Shown here piece by piece: positions 44,050 through 53,932 of a DNA stretch of 64,000 nucleotides (the stretch's first letter is position 1; every line of letters starts with the position of its first letter). Below the pieces are notes generated by a model. The model did not search any database. It was not told the origin of the DNA and saw nothing but the letters and a program-made list of their open reading frames with translations. The DNA comes from Eucalyptus grandis (taxonomy: Eukaryota; Streptophyta; Magnoliopsida; Myrtales; Myrtaceae). The stretch lies in assembly GCF_016545825.1 (NCBI RefSeq), contig NC_052612.1:53055738-53119737 (forward strand). The letters are read 5' to 3'. A program made the position numbers and the translations under genes.

Positions 44050-45080
44050 ACTAAAATTTAGGGATAATTACACAAATAATTCCTTAATTTTGATCACATA
44101 TGCAGTGTCGTCTCCAAACTTTTAATTCTTCAATATGGTCCTAGAACTTTAGTCTAATGTGCATTATTGTCCCTAAATTTTTAATCTATTCAACATGGTC
44201 CATAAACTTTTTGATAATATTCAATCTAGTCCCCAGACTATGTGAAAACAATTAATTATCCTTTCATTGATTCAAGTTCAAAGACAAAATTAAATATTTT
44301 TATATAGTCTAATGACTAAATTAAACATATACTAAAAATTTATTGATTATATTGAATAAATTAAAAGTTCATAGAGCACATTACACAATGGGTTAAAGTT
44401 CAAGGACTACGTTGAACAAAATAAAAGTTTAATAAATGACATTGTATATTAGGCTAAAGTTCACAAATCATCTTCATCATTTTCCCTTTATTATTTTTTT
44501 TTGGGGAAAATTTTCCCTTTATTTTATTTTTATTTTACCAAGCATCGATAGGAAAATTGTCTAAAAATTCTTAAATCTAATTAGTCCTAAATCTTTCAAT
44601 TTTATTAATTGAAGCCTAAATATTTTCACACTATGTCAATTGAATTCATTTGACCAATTTTGGCTAGAAATTGTTAACATGAATATCAACCATTTTATGT
44701 GGCATTGACGAAGCTAATGTGGGCAAATCTTAATAATATTTTGATTTTAAATTTTTAAAAATGAAATTTATTTTTATTTTCCTTTTTTTCTTTGCTCTTT
44801 TGTGTGATCTTTTTTCTCTAGTAGCGAGGGAGTCGTGGGTGAGTGTGATTGGCATGGCCACGGAGGCCCTAGGTGAGGCCTCCTGGCCCTAGGCAAAGGG
44901 CTTCACAACCTCGTCGACTGCAAGCGACGATGCAAAGGCCCTTACCTGATCTAGGTGAAGCCTGCACGGCTGACAAGGGTCGCCGGTGACCCTCGCCGGC
45001 TAAAAAAATGCAGGAAAAAAAAAAAACAAAGGAGAATAAGAAAAAAATATATAAAAATATTGTGATATTATTAAAATTTG
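44050..45080. mobile_element. Mutator-like non-autonomous repeat, copy B
   Basis: Counterpart of 5610-6585 at the same position, so inserted before the duplication. Small private insertions include a T-run near 44490. Confidence 0.5.
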
Positions 45081-45201
45081 TCCGTGGCCGTGTCCCTCTG
45101 TGTCCTTGGCCGTGTCCCTGTTTCTGGACGTGTGTGAGGCCATGGCCATGCCGGAAGCCTTGATGACCGTGATGGCCGCATTGACGATGACCGTCTCCCA
45201 T
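45081..45201 (-). pseudogene. Histidine-rich locus v, truncated by repeat
   Basis: ATG 45201 opens MGDGHRQCGHHGHQGFRHGH and about 40 histidine-rich residues. The frame stays open to 44869, but beyond about 45080 it reads through the Mutator-like repeat (FNNITIFLYIFFLF), so the natural C-terminus is lost. Copy A's counterpart (locus ii) has also lost its start codon. Confidence 0.5.
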
Positions 45202-47104
45202 GCTTATGAGCTGTAGGTTTTCCTTGCGTTTTCCTTGCAGGGGTTGAAAGGAAGTAAAGGCAAGAAGGCCAGTCCTTAAAGGATAGGAGAAAAGCCTCTG
45301 TAAGACGAAGTTACTAAGTAAGGGGCCCTGGCATTAGAAAGTCTTGGTCAAGTGCATTGATTTTTTGGACGGTGGGGTTGGGACAATTCTATCGCGAAGA
45401 TTCGTCGGTCCTTCGTTAATTTTATATTATCTCTTTTATTAGTCCATTTGACTTGTTTTTCTTGGAGACAACCCTCGATTGGTGCTTAAGCGGCAGATTG
45501 TATATGCCTATATCTTCAACAGAAATATTAGTTTTACCTCACAATTTCATTTTGGTTTACATCTATCGCAACTACTGTTCCATAATACGTACCTTAGAGA
45601 AAGTATTTGTAAAATGATTAGGCATCTCAAATTTGTTTACTGTATCTTTAATTCTATGAAACTAAGACAGATCATTGAACTGAATGCACGTAGGGGATTA
45701 CATCTCGTCTTAGCCAGTCCGCCTTAAAGACTTATTCAGGCGTTACCTAATCTCCAACTCAAATTAACAAAGCAGCCATTCGTTCAATCACGTGCTCAGT
45801 ATAGAAATATGTCTCGACAATGAAGCCATCCAACGAATCCTGACCCGACCAGGGGTTGCGGCCGCGGACGGGAAAGGAGACGGCGATGGTCTTTGATTGA
45901 AGGAGAAAAGCTTGTCCGCTAAGAAAGGGAAAAGAGAAGATGCCGGTGGGGAAATGGGACGAAAAGGGGAAGAGACAGAGTAGCCATCATGGTGTCCTAT
46001 TCATGATGGGCACTCTAAATACGAAGAGAAAGCGCTTTGAAGGCTTCCTGAAAAGACATTGAAGAGTGTCGGGAGTTTCTCCGGAAGGTTTAACTTGTGG
46101 AAGTCTATTAAATTCTTACAGTAAGTATTTAATTGATAGCTTTACAAGAGATTATTTTTAGTGGAATTTTAAGAAATAAAAATCATATCAGTTATTGAGT
46201 GTATTTATGGTTGAGAAACATTATGAATATTCAAATAAGTCGAGTGTAATTGTAATCTTTATTATATCAGTTGATTTACAATAAAATATTTGGCTGCGAA
46301 TTTATTTCTCTTTCTTATTAATGGATTGCTTGATTGCTTGTTTTTGGCAACCGTTGTCATGTGTACTTGGAAAATTTAAAAATTTACATAAAGCTTTACC
46401 GATAGGTCAATAGATCAAATCAAATGGAGGGGTTCCTCTAGATTTACATAATCGTAGATTTACATAATTGGATCGATGGTGACCAGAAATAGAACAAAGG
46501 GTTAGGCGACATCATTGTCATCGAATGTTTCTTTTGGGCAAAGCCCCTCCTTCCACGAAACTTGCGGGCGACTTTGCTTTATGAAGTGCACACGTCGAGT
46601 CTTGCGATTCTGACGCAGCTTGCCGTGCAAGTTGGAAAGAGCTTGCGCGTTTGCCTCGAATTGCTAACCGAGTGATTTGCATAAAATGCTTTCGATTCGC
46701 TAAATTTGATTAGATGTTTATAAACTTCAAGAACTAAATGCAGTGATAAACAATCTAGAGAGGGCAAGAGGGCAAGATGAAACAAGAACCAAAGTATGGC
46801 AACAGCTACTTGTGATATGCCTTTCGAGGCACTTGAACTTGGTAGTTGGTATGAAATCAGCCTTCTTGCTTATTAAAGTCCTTGTCATTAGAGGCTCAAA
46901 TCATGAAATTCACTATGTATGGACATTTTATTCTCCCTAGGCATGGCCAAAACTCACTAAATTAGGATGGGTTCAGGAAAGCTACAGGTCAAGTGTGTTG
47001 CTGTCCATGCCTCCAATGTATACTTTTTAGCTGTATAATTTATCCAACTCTTGTCAGTCGAATAAAAAAAAAAAAAATCAAACCATATTTCTGGCGGATG
47101 CCAA
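45202..47104. other. Duplicated region without supported gene, copy B
   Basis: Counterpart of 6703-8579. It includes the upstream region of locus v. B lacks some A sequence near 46290 and has about 60 extra bases near 46680-46745. No gene supported. Confidence 0.45.
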
Positions 47105-47685
47105 GAGCTCCAGACGACACACGTGAATAGCAAACAATTTGATCGTACTCGCGCAACATTGGTAATTCCAAATGAACCAAAAAGAGGATGCTGCAAAACA
47201 TTTGTAATGTCACAAATACCTGCTAAACTATCTTACAATGATGATTTCCTGCAGCCACTACGTATTCCGCATGATGTTTTTCCAACTGCACAGGCCCATC
47301 AAATAAGATCAAACGAAAACAAACATGAAAATACTATGTTCTTCTACATGAACTAGCGTAATTAGACATGTAGAACCATGTTCCGCAGGAAAACTATGTA
47401 AATTCCTTTAAGTCGTCCTTGCTTCAGTACACTCTCGAAGGGAAGAGTATATTTTCTCGTCATGGATAATTCAGCAATTTATCTGTTTTGGCTTAGCGCA
47501 AGGTGAGTGAGAATCGAGGGATTCTCATTTTTTTGTATTAATGAGGCAAACTTTGCAGTATGTGTCGATTCTCACCGTAACGTTCTCACTGCATTATTCT
47601 GTTTGCCAGGTTTTACATAAGATCTTAAACGCACTACTTTTTCACTTCTTCAGTGCTCCAGAATTTCGCCCTTTAGCTCAGTGGT
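47105..47685. other. Highly conserved block, copy B
   Basis: About 99% identical by eye to 8580-9150. The + strand donor-like GCGCAAGGTGAGTGAG near 47500 and acceptor-like TTCCGCAG near 47388 are kept. A tRNA-like TTTAGCTCAGTGGTCGAGC lies at the right end (about 47673), without a convincing second half. Confidence 0.5.
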
Positions 47686-48363
47686 CGAGCTTAATTTGAT
47701 TCGATTCATTTTGATACCGATGGAATATAGGCCGAAGCTATATATTAATTGATATAGAAAGCTTTATATAGATAAACTTGATAAATTTTATTTATATGTC
47801 CTAGAACTGTCCAACTAGTGTCTAAACGATCCTATGAAAAGTGACACCTGTGACATAGATCAAAACTTTTAATGCTTGTGAGTAAAAGATAATTGATCAA
47901 GATATATAATCTTAAAAATCAAGAAATTCTATCTAATGTCGATGAATATAAATGGGATTGAACTTGTGTGGAGATTCACTGGCGATTAACAGAACAGAAT
48001 TCAGGGCTAACATGAGACTAACACATCTAATTGCATTTGCAAAACCCCAGAAGCAATAACCCAAATCCATTTATCATATATATATATATCGATGCACATC
48101 ATTACAATGAGGTGGGGGCTATGACATTCAACGCAAAGAACATCTACACCTTCACGCTCTGATCCAATGAAAAGAAAAATCAAGAGAAATAATTAGATCA
48201 TGAAAAACACATACTACAAGACCACATGGACAACCCACCTTGTCTTCTTGAGGTATGACAAGTGACTTCTTCACACACGTACGCACGCTTCATATTTAAC
48301 ATTACATAAAGTAACTCAAGGGAGCTTCATTCGTGCTACAACCGGATGGTAGTGGTGCCGAAC
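47686..48363. other. Duplicated non-coding region next to TM9SF exon, copy B
   Basis: Counterpart of 9151-9829, visibly more divergent (about 10%) than the preceding block. No gene. Confidence 0.5.
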
Positions 48364-49211
48364 TCAGCATCCGGTCGAGGCTAAAAGCCGCCTGGTGGGC
48401 AGAAGACGACGGGAGGACGGACTGGATAAACCACTGGAGGTGGTGATAGAGAACCCGTGTATCGGGTCATTGGCCATCGAATGGGAAGGCTCCCATCGAA
48501 TAATCGGAATCCTCTTGACGTCACTCTCCTGCAAGATGAACGATGCGTGAGGCATATATTTTTCAAAAAGGATAAGGAAGAAAACAAAGAGACTGAAATT
48601 GAGGCCAAGGAGTAATTCTGAAGATACACTGCTCTATGTGTGGCCATATTTCATGAAGGTAACAAAAAAGGGGCCTTACCTGGAAATCAACCTCATATGT
48701 AAATATAACCTCTTTCCTTTCTTTGACCTCTTGAGGATTTGTAGAGCTAGTAACCACACGCTTTGCATGAGGATTACAGGTGATTGGCGTAGTCTTCTCG
48801 CTCCATACGCCTATACATTCATGTTTGAAACTACAGTAATAAAAAGATGATTCGGCACAGTTATTGAGGTAGATGTCTAATAAACAGGACTAGCATCAAC
48901 CTTTGGTGTTTGGTATGTGATCATAGAAAATCACCTGAATGGTTTAACCTCAAACCCAACAATTGTTGTGGCCCCTGTTTCATTATCTTGGTGATACTCG
49001 ACAGTGAACGACAAGTGGTTGTAGATAAAATATCTCTGCTCCCTACTCTGCAAAAAGTATTTGGTCGTTACGTATCCACAAACACTTGCATATTTTAAAG
49101 ACCTAAAAGAGAGAGAATGCCGAGATTGGTACTCACTCCAGCATAATGTGCTTTGAAGCCAACAGGAAAGCCACGTCGATACGCAGTGAAATTGTTTTGT
49201 TCAGGCCTTTC
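48364..49211 (-). pseudogene. TM9SF/nonaspanin 5' exons, copy B
   Basis: Exons on - are 49137 to about 49211 (AYRRGFPVGFKAHYAG), 48935-49047 (SREQRYFIYNHLSFTVEY, IVGFEVKPF), 48681-48830 (FKHECIGVWSEK, NPQEVKERKEVIFTYEVDFQ) and 48446-48528 (ESDVKR, HSMANDPIHGFSI). GT/AG signals and phases are intact, for example donor GCTGGA|GTGAGT and acceptor TATTACTGTAG. After the FSI motif (48446-48455) the sequence is unrelated. Upstream exons are missing because other DNA is fused near 49211. The HWFSI tryptophan has become Gly. Confidence 0.85.
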
Positions 49212-49337
49212 ACTCCATACATCTCCACATATTGATTGATGCACCCTTCCGGCACCCTCTCCAGCTCCGCCGTAAGGAAGTAGCTCACGACGAATCTGCC
49301 CCCGCCGTTCACCATCGCGTACGAGTAAATCAGCTTT
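49137..49337 (-). pseudogene. Chimeric exon: unknown coding fragment fused to TM9SF
   Basis: The 5' part (about 49212-49337, - strand) reads KLIYSYAMVNGGGRFVVSYF, LTAELERVPEGCINQYVEMY and GVKG. It begins at a good acceptor (ATACTTCCAG) and runs, in a different frame, into TM9SF sequence. Its codon use is GC-rich, unlike the TM9SF exon. It looks like a real exon of another gene, but I cannot name the family. Confidence 0.5.
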
Positions 49338-49645
49338 CTGGAAGTATATCTTTATGGTTGTATTTATCATAGCTCCATGCTTGTCGTCTATAGTAGACAG
49401 TTCATAAAAAATTGAGGAAAACCAACGCATGCACCTCCGCGCAAATCAAGGTAGATAAACCCTCCTTCATGTTCATATCATCCTGCCTCATCAGTGGCGC
49501 ACTTTTCCTTGACTATAATTTATTCTTTAAATGGTTTTAAATGGATGCGTTCCTCGTCGCTTAGTAGTCTACAAGAACTTCAACTCAACAAACAGTTCAA
49601 TCGACACTTTTGCACTGAGAAAACGGAGGACGAAGCTCCTCATCA
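49338..49645. promoter_or_regulatory. Upstream region of P450 pseudogene
   Basis: About 300 bp, AT-rich. TATA-like TATAATTTATTC lies near 49516, about 130 bp before the ATG. No other gene seen. Confidence 0.3.
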
Positions 49646-50147
49646 ATGGCTGAACTAGCACTGATCTCTCTCTCCCTCCTCTTCCTCCTCTACAGATTCT
49701 TCATCCACAAAAGCACGAATCCCAACCACCGCCTCCCACCGAGCCCTCCTTCCCTCCCTATCATCGGCCACCTCCACCTGGTCAAGGAGCCCCTCCACCG
49801 ATTCCTACACGATCTCTCGCTCCAGCACGGCCCAGTCTTCTTCCTCAGGTTTGGCTCGCGCAAAACCGTAGTCGTCTCCTCACTGCCGGCCGTCGAGGAG
49901 TGTTTTACTGAGAAGGATGTCACCTTCGCCAACCGGCCCCACTTGCTACTGGGGAAGCTGCTCGCCTACGACTACAGCACCTTGGGCTCAAGCCCTTACG
50001 GTGACTACTGGCGCAACCTTCGCCGCTTCACAGCTGTGGAGATGTTCTCCGCGAGGCCCCTCGCTGATTACTCCGCTGTCCGGTAGGAGGAGGTTCTTTC
50101 CCTGGTGAGGCAACTGTTTCGAGGTCACTGCTGTCTCGGAGACAGGA

Positions 50148-50304
50148 GTAAGTATTGCATAGACACAATCTACCTGGCGGCCGCATATGAAGAATCTACC
50201 TCTATCCAAAAAAGGCCCATGTTATCCTGCAGTTTGATTGTGTCTACCGTACAACTCACGAAGAGAAGTTATATCTGTTTTTTTTTTTTTTTTTTTTTCC
50301 GCAG
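50148..50304 (+). other. Apparent extra intron in P450 pseudogene exon 1
   Basis: Donor AGGA|GTAAGT and acceptor TTCCGCAG|AAG after about 20 T delimit 157 bp absent from the CYP81 relative at 53933. Joining the flanks keeps the frame (CLGDR-K-DREWLK). The family usually has a single intron, placed where the 50772-53298 intron lies. Confidence 0.65.
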
Positions 50305-50771
50305 AAGATAGGGAATGGCTGAAGGTGGATATGCGGCAGAGGTTGTTAGATCTTACCCTGAATGTGATGATGCGTATGATTGCCGGAAAGAGCTACTTCG
50401 GGACGGACCAGGTGCCGGAGGAAGGGATGGAGTTCATGGAGATCATGAGAGAGTTCTCGCAGCTTTTCGGAAGCGCTGGGTACATCGGGGATTTCATCCC
50501 AGTGTTGTGGTGGGCTGATTTTCACGGGGTGAAGAAGAAGATGAAGAGCGTGATGAGGAAGGCGGACGTGTTTTTCCAGCAGCTGGTCGACGAGCACAGC
50601 GGGAAAAGGAGCATGCCGTCGTCCGTGGCGGCGGCAGCAGTGGCGTTAGTGTCCTCAAAAGGGGTCGACGGGACGAGATCGTCGAGGACGACATTCATCG
50701 ATCGGATGTTGGACGTCCAAGAACAGGATCCGGAATTCTACACCAATACAACAATCAAAAGCCTCGTTCTG

Positions 50772-53298
50772 GTGAGCACCGTCACTCTATTTACCATATT
50801 TGATTTACCAGCGAGTTAGGGACGGCGCAACCTTTTTTACCAACCTTTTAAAAATTTAAATTTTCAGAAATTTTTTCTACCGAAAAGTATATATTCAAAC
50901 TCAAAATCTCGTACCGACCAAAAAAAAAAACTCAATATCTCGTGTCCTCCTACAATCTAATATACTAAACTGTTTATAAAATTGCAAATCGTTAATTGTT
51001 ATTCGAAACCAAGACATGATCTTTACACGTTGAAATATGATTCTAATTAAGTGGCATGTAACTTCGCATTTTCTTGCCTGTCCAAATCTGTCGTGAGGTG
51101 GGCTATGGAAATGCAATTTTTGCCTGATCGATTGCCAAACTAGATGAAGACAACTTCAGAATAAAATAAAAAAAGTCTTCGCATTTTCTCGTTCGTTCCT
51201 TTGAAATGACTAATCTTTCACCCAAGACAAATCTTACAAGTTAAAGAATTTTTTGGGGGGCAAGACCAAGACGATAACGTGAGAAAGCTGATTGTGTAGC
51301 GCGCACCTTGGTTGAATTTCGGGAGCTAGTGTCAATATTTTCCACGTAAGGAAAAGGTTAAGGTGCAAGTAGGAGGGAATTATGCATCGACGGTGCATAA
51401 AAAAATATTGGTAAAAGTCGCTATCACGAAGATGATATTGTTTGATCGAATATAGTTTTTCTCACTGTCTCATTATAATCACATGAAATTATGTGACTAC
51501 GTAAGATGATTCTGTGAGCGAGCTTATCCTTTAAGGTTATATTCATTTCATGAAGAATATGGCATTCCTAAAAAATATTTTCCACAAAGTCCTTTTTCGA
51601 GAACAATGATAATATCTTTTAGTGTGTGGCTGAAACTTGAAAATGAATTAGAAAATATTTTATGTTGTTCAGTGTGAAAATTCGAGTTGATTTTTGTCTA
51701 TGCACTCATTTTAATAAATTTTAATTTTCTTATTTTCTTTTTTGTTTAAAAAAATCAATTTTTTAAACCTTTTTTTCTTTCTACTTTTTTTTTCTTTCCC
51801 CCTCATTCTTCTTCACCGGGCAGCTAGCAATCAGCCAAGAAAGAAGAAAAATAAAAATAAAAATAAATAAATAATTTTATTTTTCAAAAAAATAAAATAA
51901 TAAAAAAATAAAGAAGTGGGGGCTACTAGAGTGTGATATAAGAAAGAGTGAGTGAGGAAAATGTTTTCTCTTATTTAAAAAAAGGGAATTTTTTTTTTTT
52001 TGAAAGATTTTTTTCTCCTCATGAAAAATGTTCGCTGAAAAATTTGAAAATACGTTTTTCTGAAAAGGTTTTTTCTTGAAAAGAGCAAAACCTAAGAATG
52101 CGATGGCAGCTCCATCAACTGGTCACCCAGCGGAAAAAAATATCGTTTGGGTCCTTAAATCCTTTCAAACACTTGTGCTAGATAGTCAAGAGGGTCAACA
52201 GCCGACATATTTCAAACCTCGGAAAAGAAGAAAGGGCCACCAGTAGTCCTTACATCCTTATCAAGGATAGAAAACTAAAACTAGCCATTCAGATGTGCGG
52301 CTTCCAAGATAGGGATTTAAGTTGACTGACGTATGACATTTGATTTGATGCATTTTCTCATGCACAATGCCGAATGTACTAATACCGGTAAAAAGAGTTC
52401 GTTTATTAAATGATGTGTTAAATTGTAAGCAACAGTTAAATAGAAAAAAAAAAATCATATTTAATAATAAATATCAATCTAATACACTATTCAATACACT
52501 AGTTTTGTTATGAATTTTTATAACGTCTTATCAATGTGAAATATTTTTTTATATAGATAGATAAGATTCTAAACTCTTAATTGAATGAGTTCATTTGCCA
52601 AAATTGAAAAGTGTATACTTAGGGTGCGTTTGTTTCACGGAATACATTTTCAAGGAAAACATTTTCCTCATTTTTTGGTGTTTGGGTCGCTTAGGAAAAT
52701 GAGTCAATGAAAAAAGTTTTCCTAGTCAACGGAAAATGTTTTCATAGTAAAACTTAAATTCAGGAAAATGATTTCCCCTTTGAAAGGACTGGAAAACGTT
52801 TTCCGAATCTACCAAAGTTTAGATTTGATGCTTGGTTTATAAACAATTATTCTTATGAAAAAAAAAATTAAAAAAAAAATTTGGAAAAATTTGCTTCTTT
52901 TTCTTTTTCTTTTCTTCCTTTTTTCTTTTTTGCTTCTTCTTCACTTGTCATTGGCCACAAGGACGGCCAGTGAGTTTTTGCTTCTTCATTTTTTTTTCCT
53001 TTGATGAAGTGTGATTATTTTTTTGATGGGATACAAACGGCAGAAAATATTTTCAATTATACATCGCCAAACAAAGAAAAATAAACCATATTTTTGGAAA
53101 ATTCTTTCCCGAAAAGCATTTTCATTTATCATTGAGTTTTCCGTGAAACAAATGCACTTTTATTAAGTATTTGAATATTTAATGATTTTTATTTCGCCAT
53201 CAGTGTATCACATGAAAGTAATTCTAGTAAACCTAGCAGTTCTCTTTTTCCATAACATGAAGACCACTCTAGGTAGATTAGTCCTGTGAATTGTGCAG
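50772..53298 (+). other. Intron of P450 pseudogene 1 with repeats
   Basis: A 2.5-kb intron between CTG|GTGAGC and TTGTGCAG|GTAATG. It contains low-complexity A/T-rich tracts (51720-52090) and a MITE at 52622-53160. No coding content. Confidence 0.75.
52622..53160. mobile_element. MITE with TTTGTTTCACGGAA termini
   Basis: Terminal inverted repeats GTGCGTTTGTTTCACGGAA (left) and GTGCATTTGTTTCACGGAA (right, reverse complement) differ at one base. The interior is rich in GGAAAA/TTTTCC phrases. No clear target duplication. Confidence 0.7.
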
Positions 53299-53700
53299 GT
53301 AATGCTGGTTGCTGGAGGCGACACCACGGCCACCGCGATAGAATGGGCGATGATACTTCTCCTCAACCACTCCGAAGCAATGCGAAGGGTTTGCGACGAA
53401 AAAGAATCCAAAGTTGGACATGACCGCCTCCTTGAAGAATCCGACCTCGCTAATCTCAGCTATCTTCAGAACGTCGTTAGCGAGACGATGAGGTTGTATC
53501 CATCAACTCCTCTTCTTCTACCTCATGAATCCTCGGAAAACACCACCATCGGAAACTTCCCCGTTCCGCGAGGTACGATGCTGCTGGTAAACACGTGCAG
53601 CCTTCACCGGGACCCCAAGCTATGGAAAGATGCCGAGAGTTTCATGCCGGAGAGATTTGACGGCGGCCAAGAGAGTAATGAAGGGTTCAAAATGTTTACT

Positions 53701-53932
53701 TTTTGGTTCAAAATTATAGAGCGCAATATGCATAGAAATGTCAATTACGCAAAATCTTTTGTCGTTTGTGGGGAAAATTATTTTATAGCAAGACATGGTC
53801 TAAAGTACGGAAAATTAGACGCCACAAACCCTATAAAACCTCTATATCGCATGTCATCCCTCTCCCCACTATCTCTCTCTTCCTCCCAGCGGCCCGGCAC
53901 CCCCCGGGACACGTAGTCTTCGTAGTATCTTC
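53701..53932 (+). promoter_or_regulatory. Upstream region and TATA box of P450 gene 2
   Basis: CCCTATAAAACC at about 53829-53840 is a good plant TATA box, about 95 bp before the ATG. The stretch 53715-53790 resembles part of gene 2's own intron (about 55708-55790; shared GCGCAATATGC). Confidence 0.5.

Larger units (their letters stand above)
26487..49211. repeat. Segmental duplication, copy B
   Basis: The larger counterpart of copy A (1-15409). B keeps about 1.6 kb (27526-29117) and about 3.0 kb (38712-41735) missing from A, and carries private insertions: the copia element 29377-37103 and the SINE 43097-43313. A (GA)n run near 26578-26600 is longer than in A. The right end breaks inside a TM9SF exon, where unrelated sequence is fused. 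Confidence 0.9.
49646..53700 (+). pseudogene. CYP81-like cytochrome P450 pseudogene 1
   Basis: P450 monooxygenase of the CYP81 type, normally ER-anchored with one intron. ATG 49646 gives an N-terminal anchor, the hinge [16 protein letters not shown] and the YWRNLRR C-helix motif. A TAG at 50084-50086 stands where gene 2 has a Leu codon (CGG TAG GAG versus CGG CTG GAG). After an apparent extra intron (50148-50304) the exon continues KVDMRQRLLDLTLNVMMRMI to 50771. Exon 2 starts at 53299 (VMLVAGGDTTATAIEWAM, SETMRLYP, PVPRGTMLLVNT, FMPERF) and breaks off near 53700 just before the haem-binding FxxGRRxCPG loop. Lacking the Cys ligand and carrying a stop, it cannot make an active enzyme. Confidence 0.9.
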
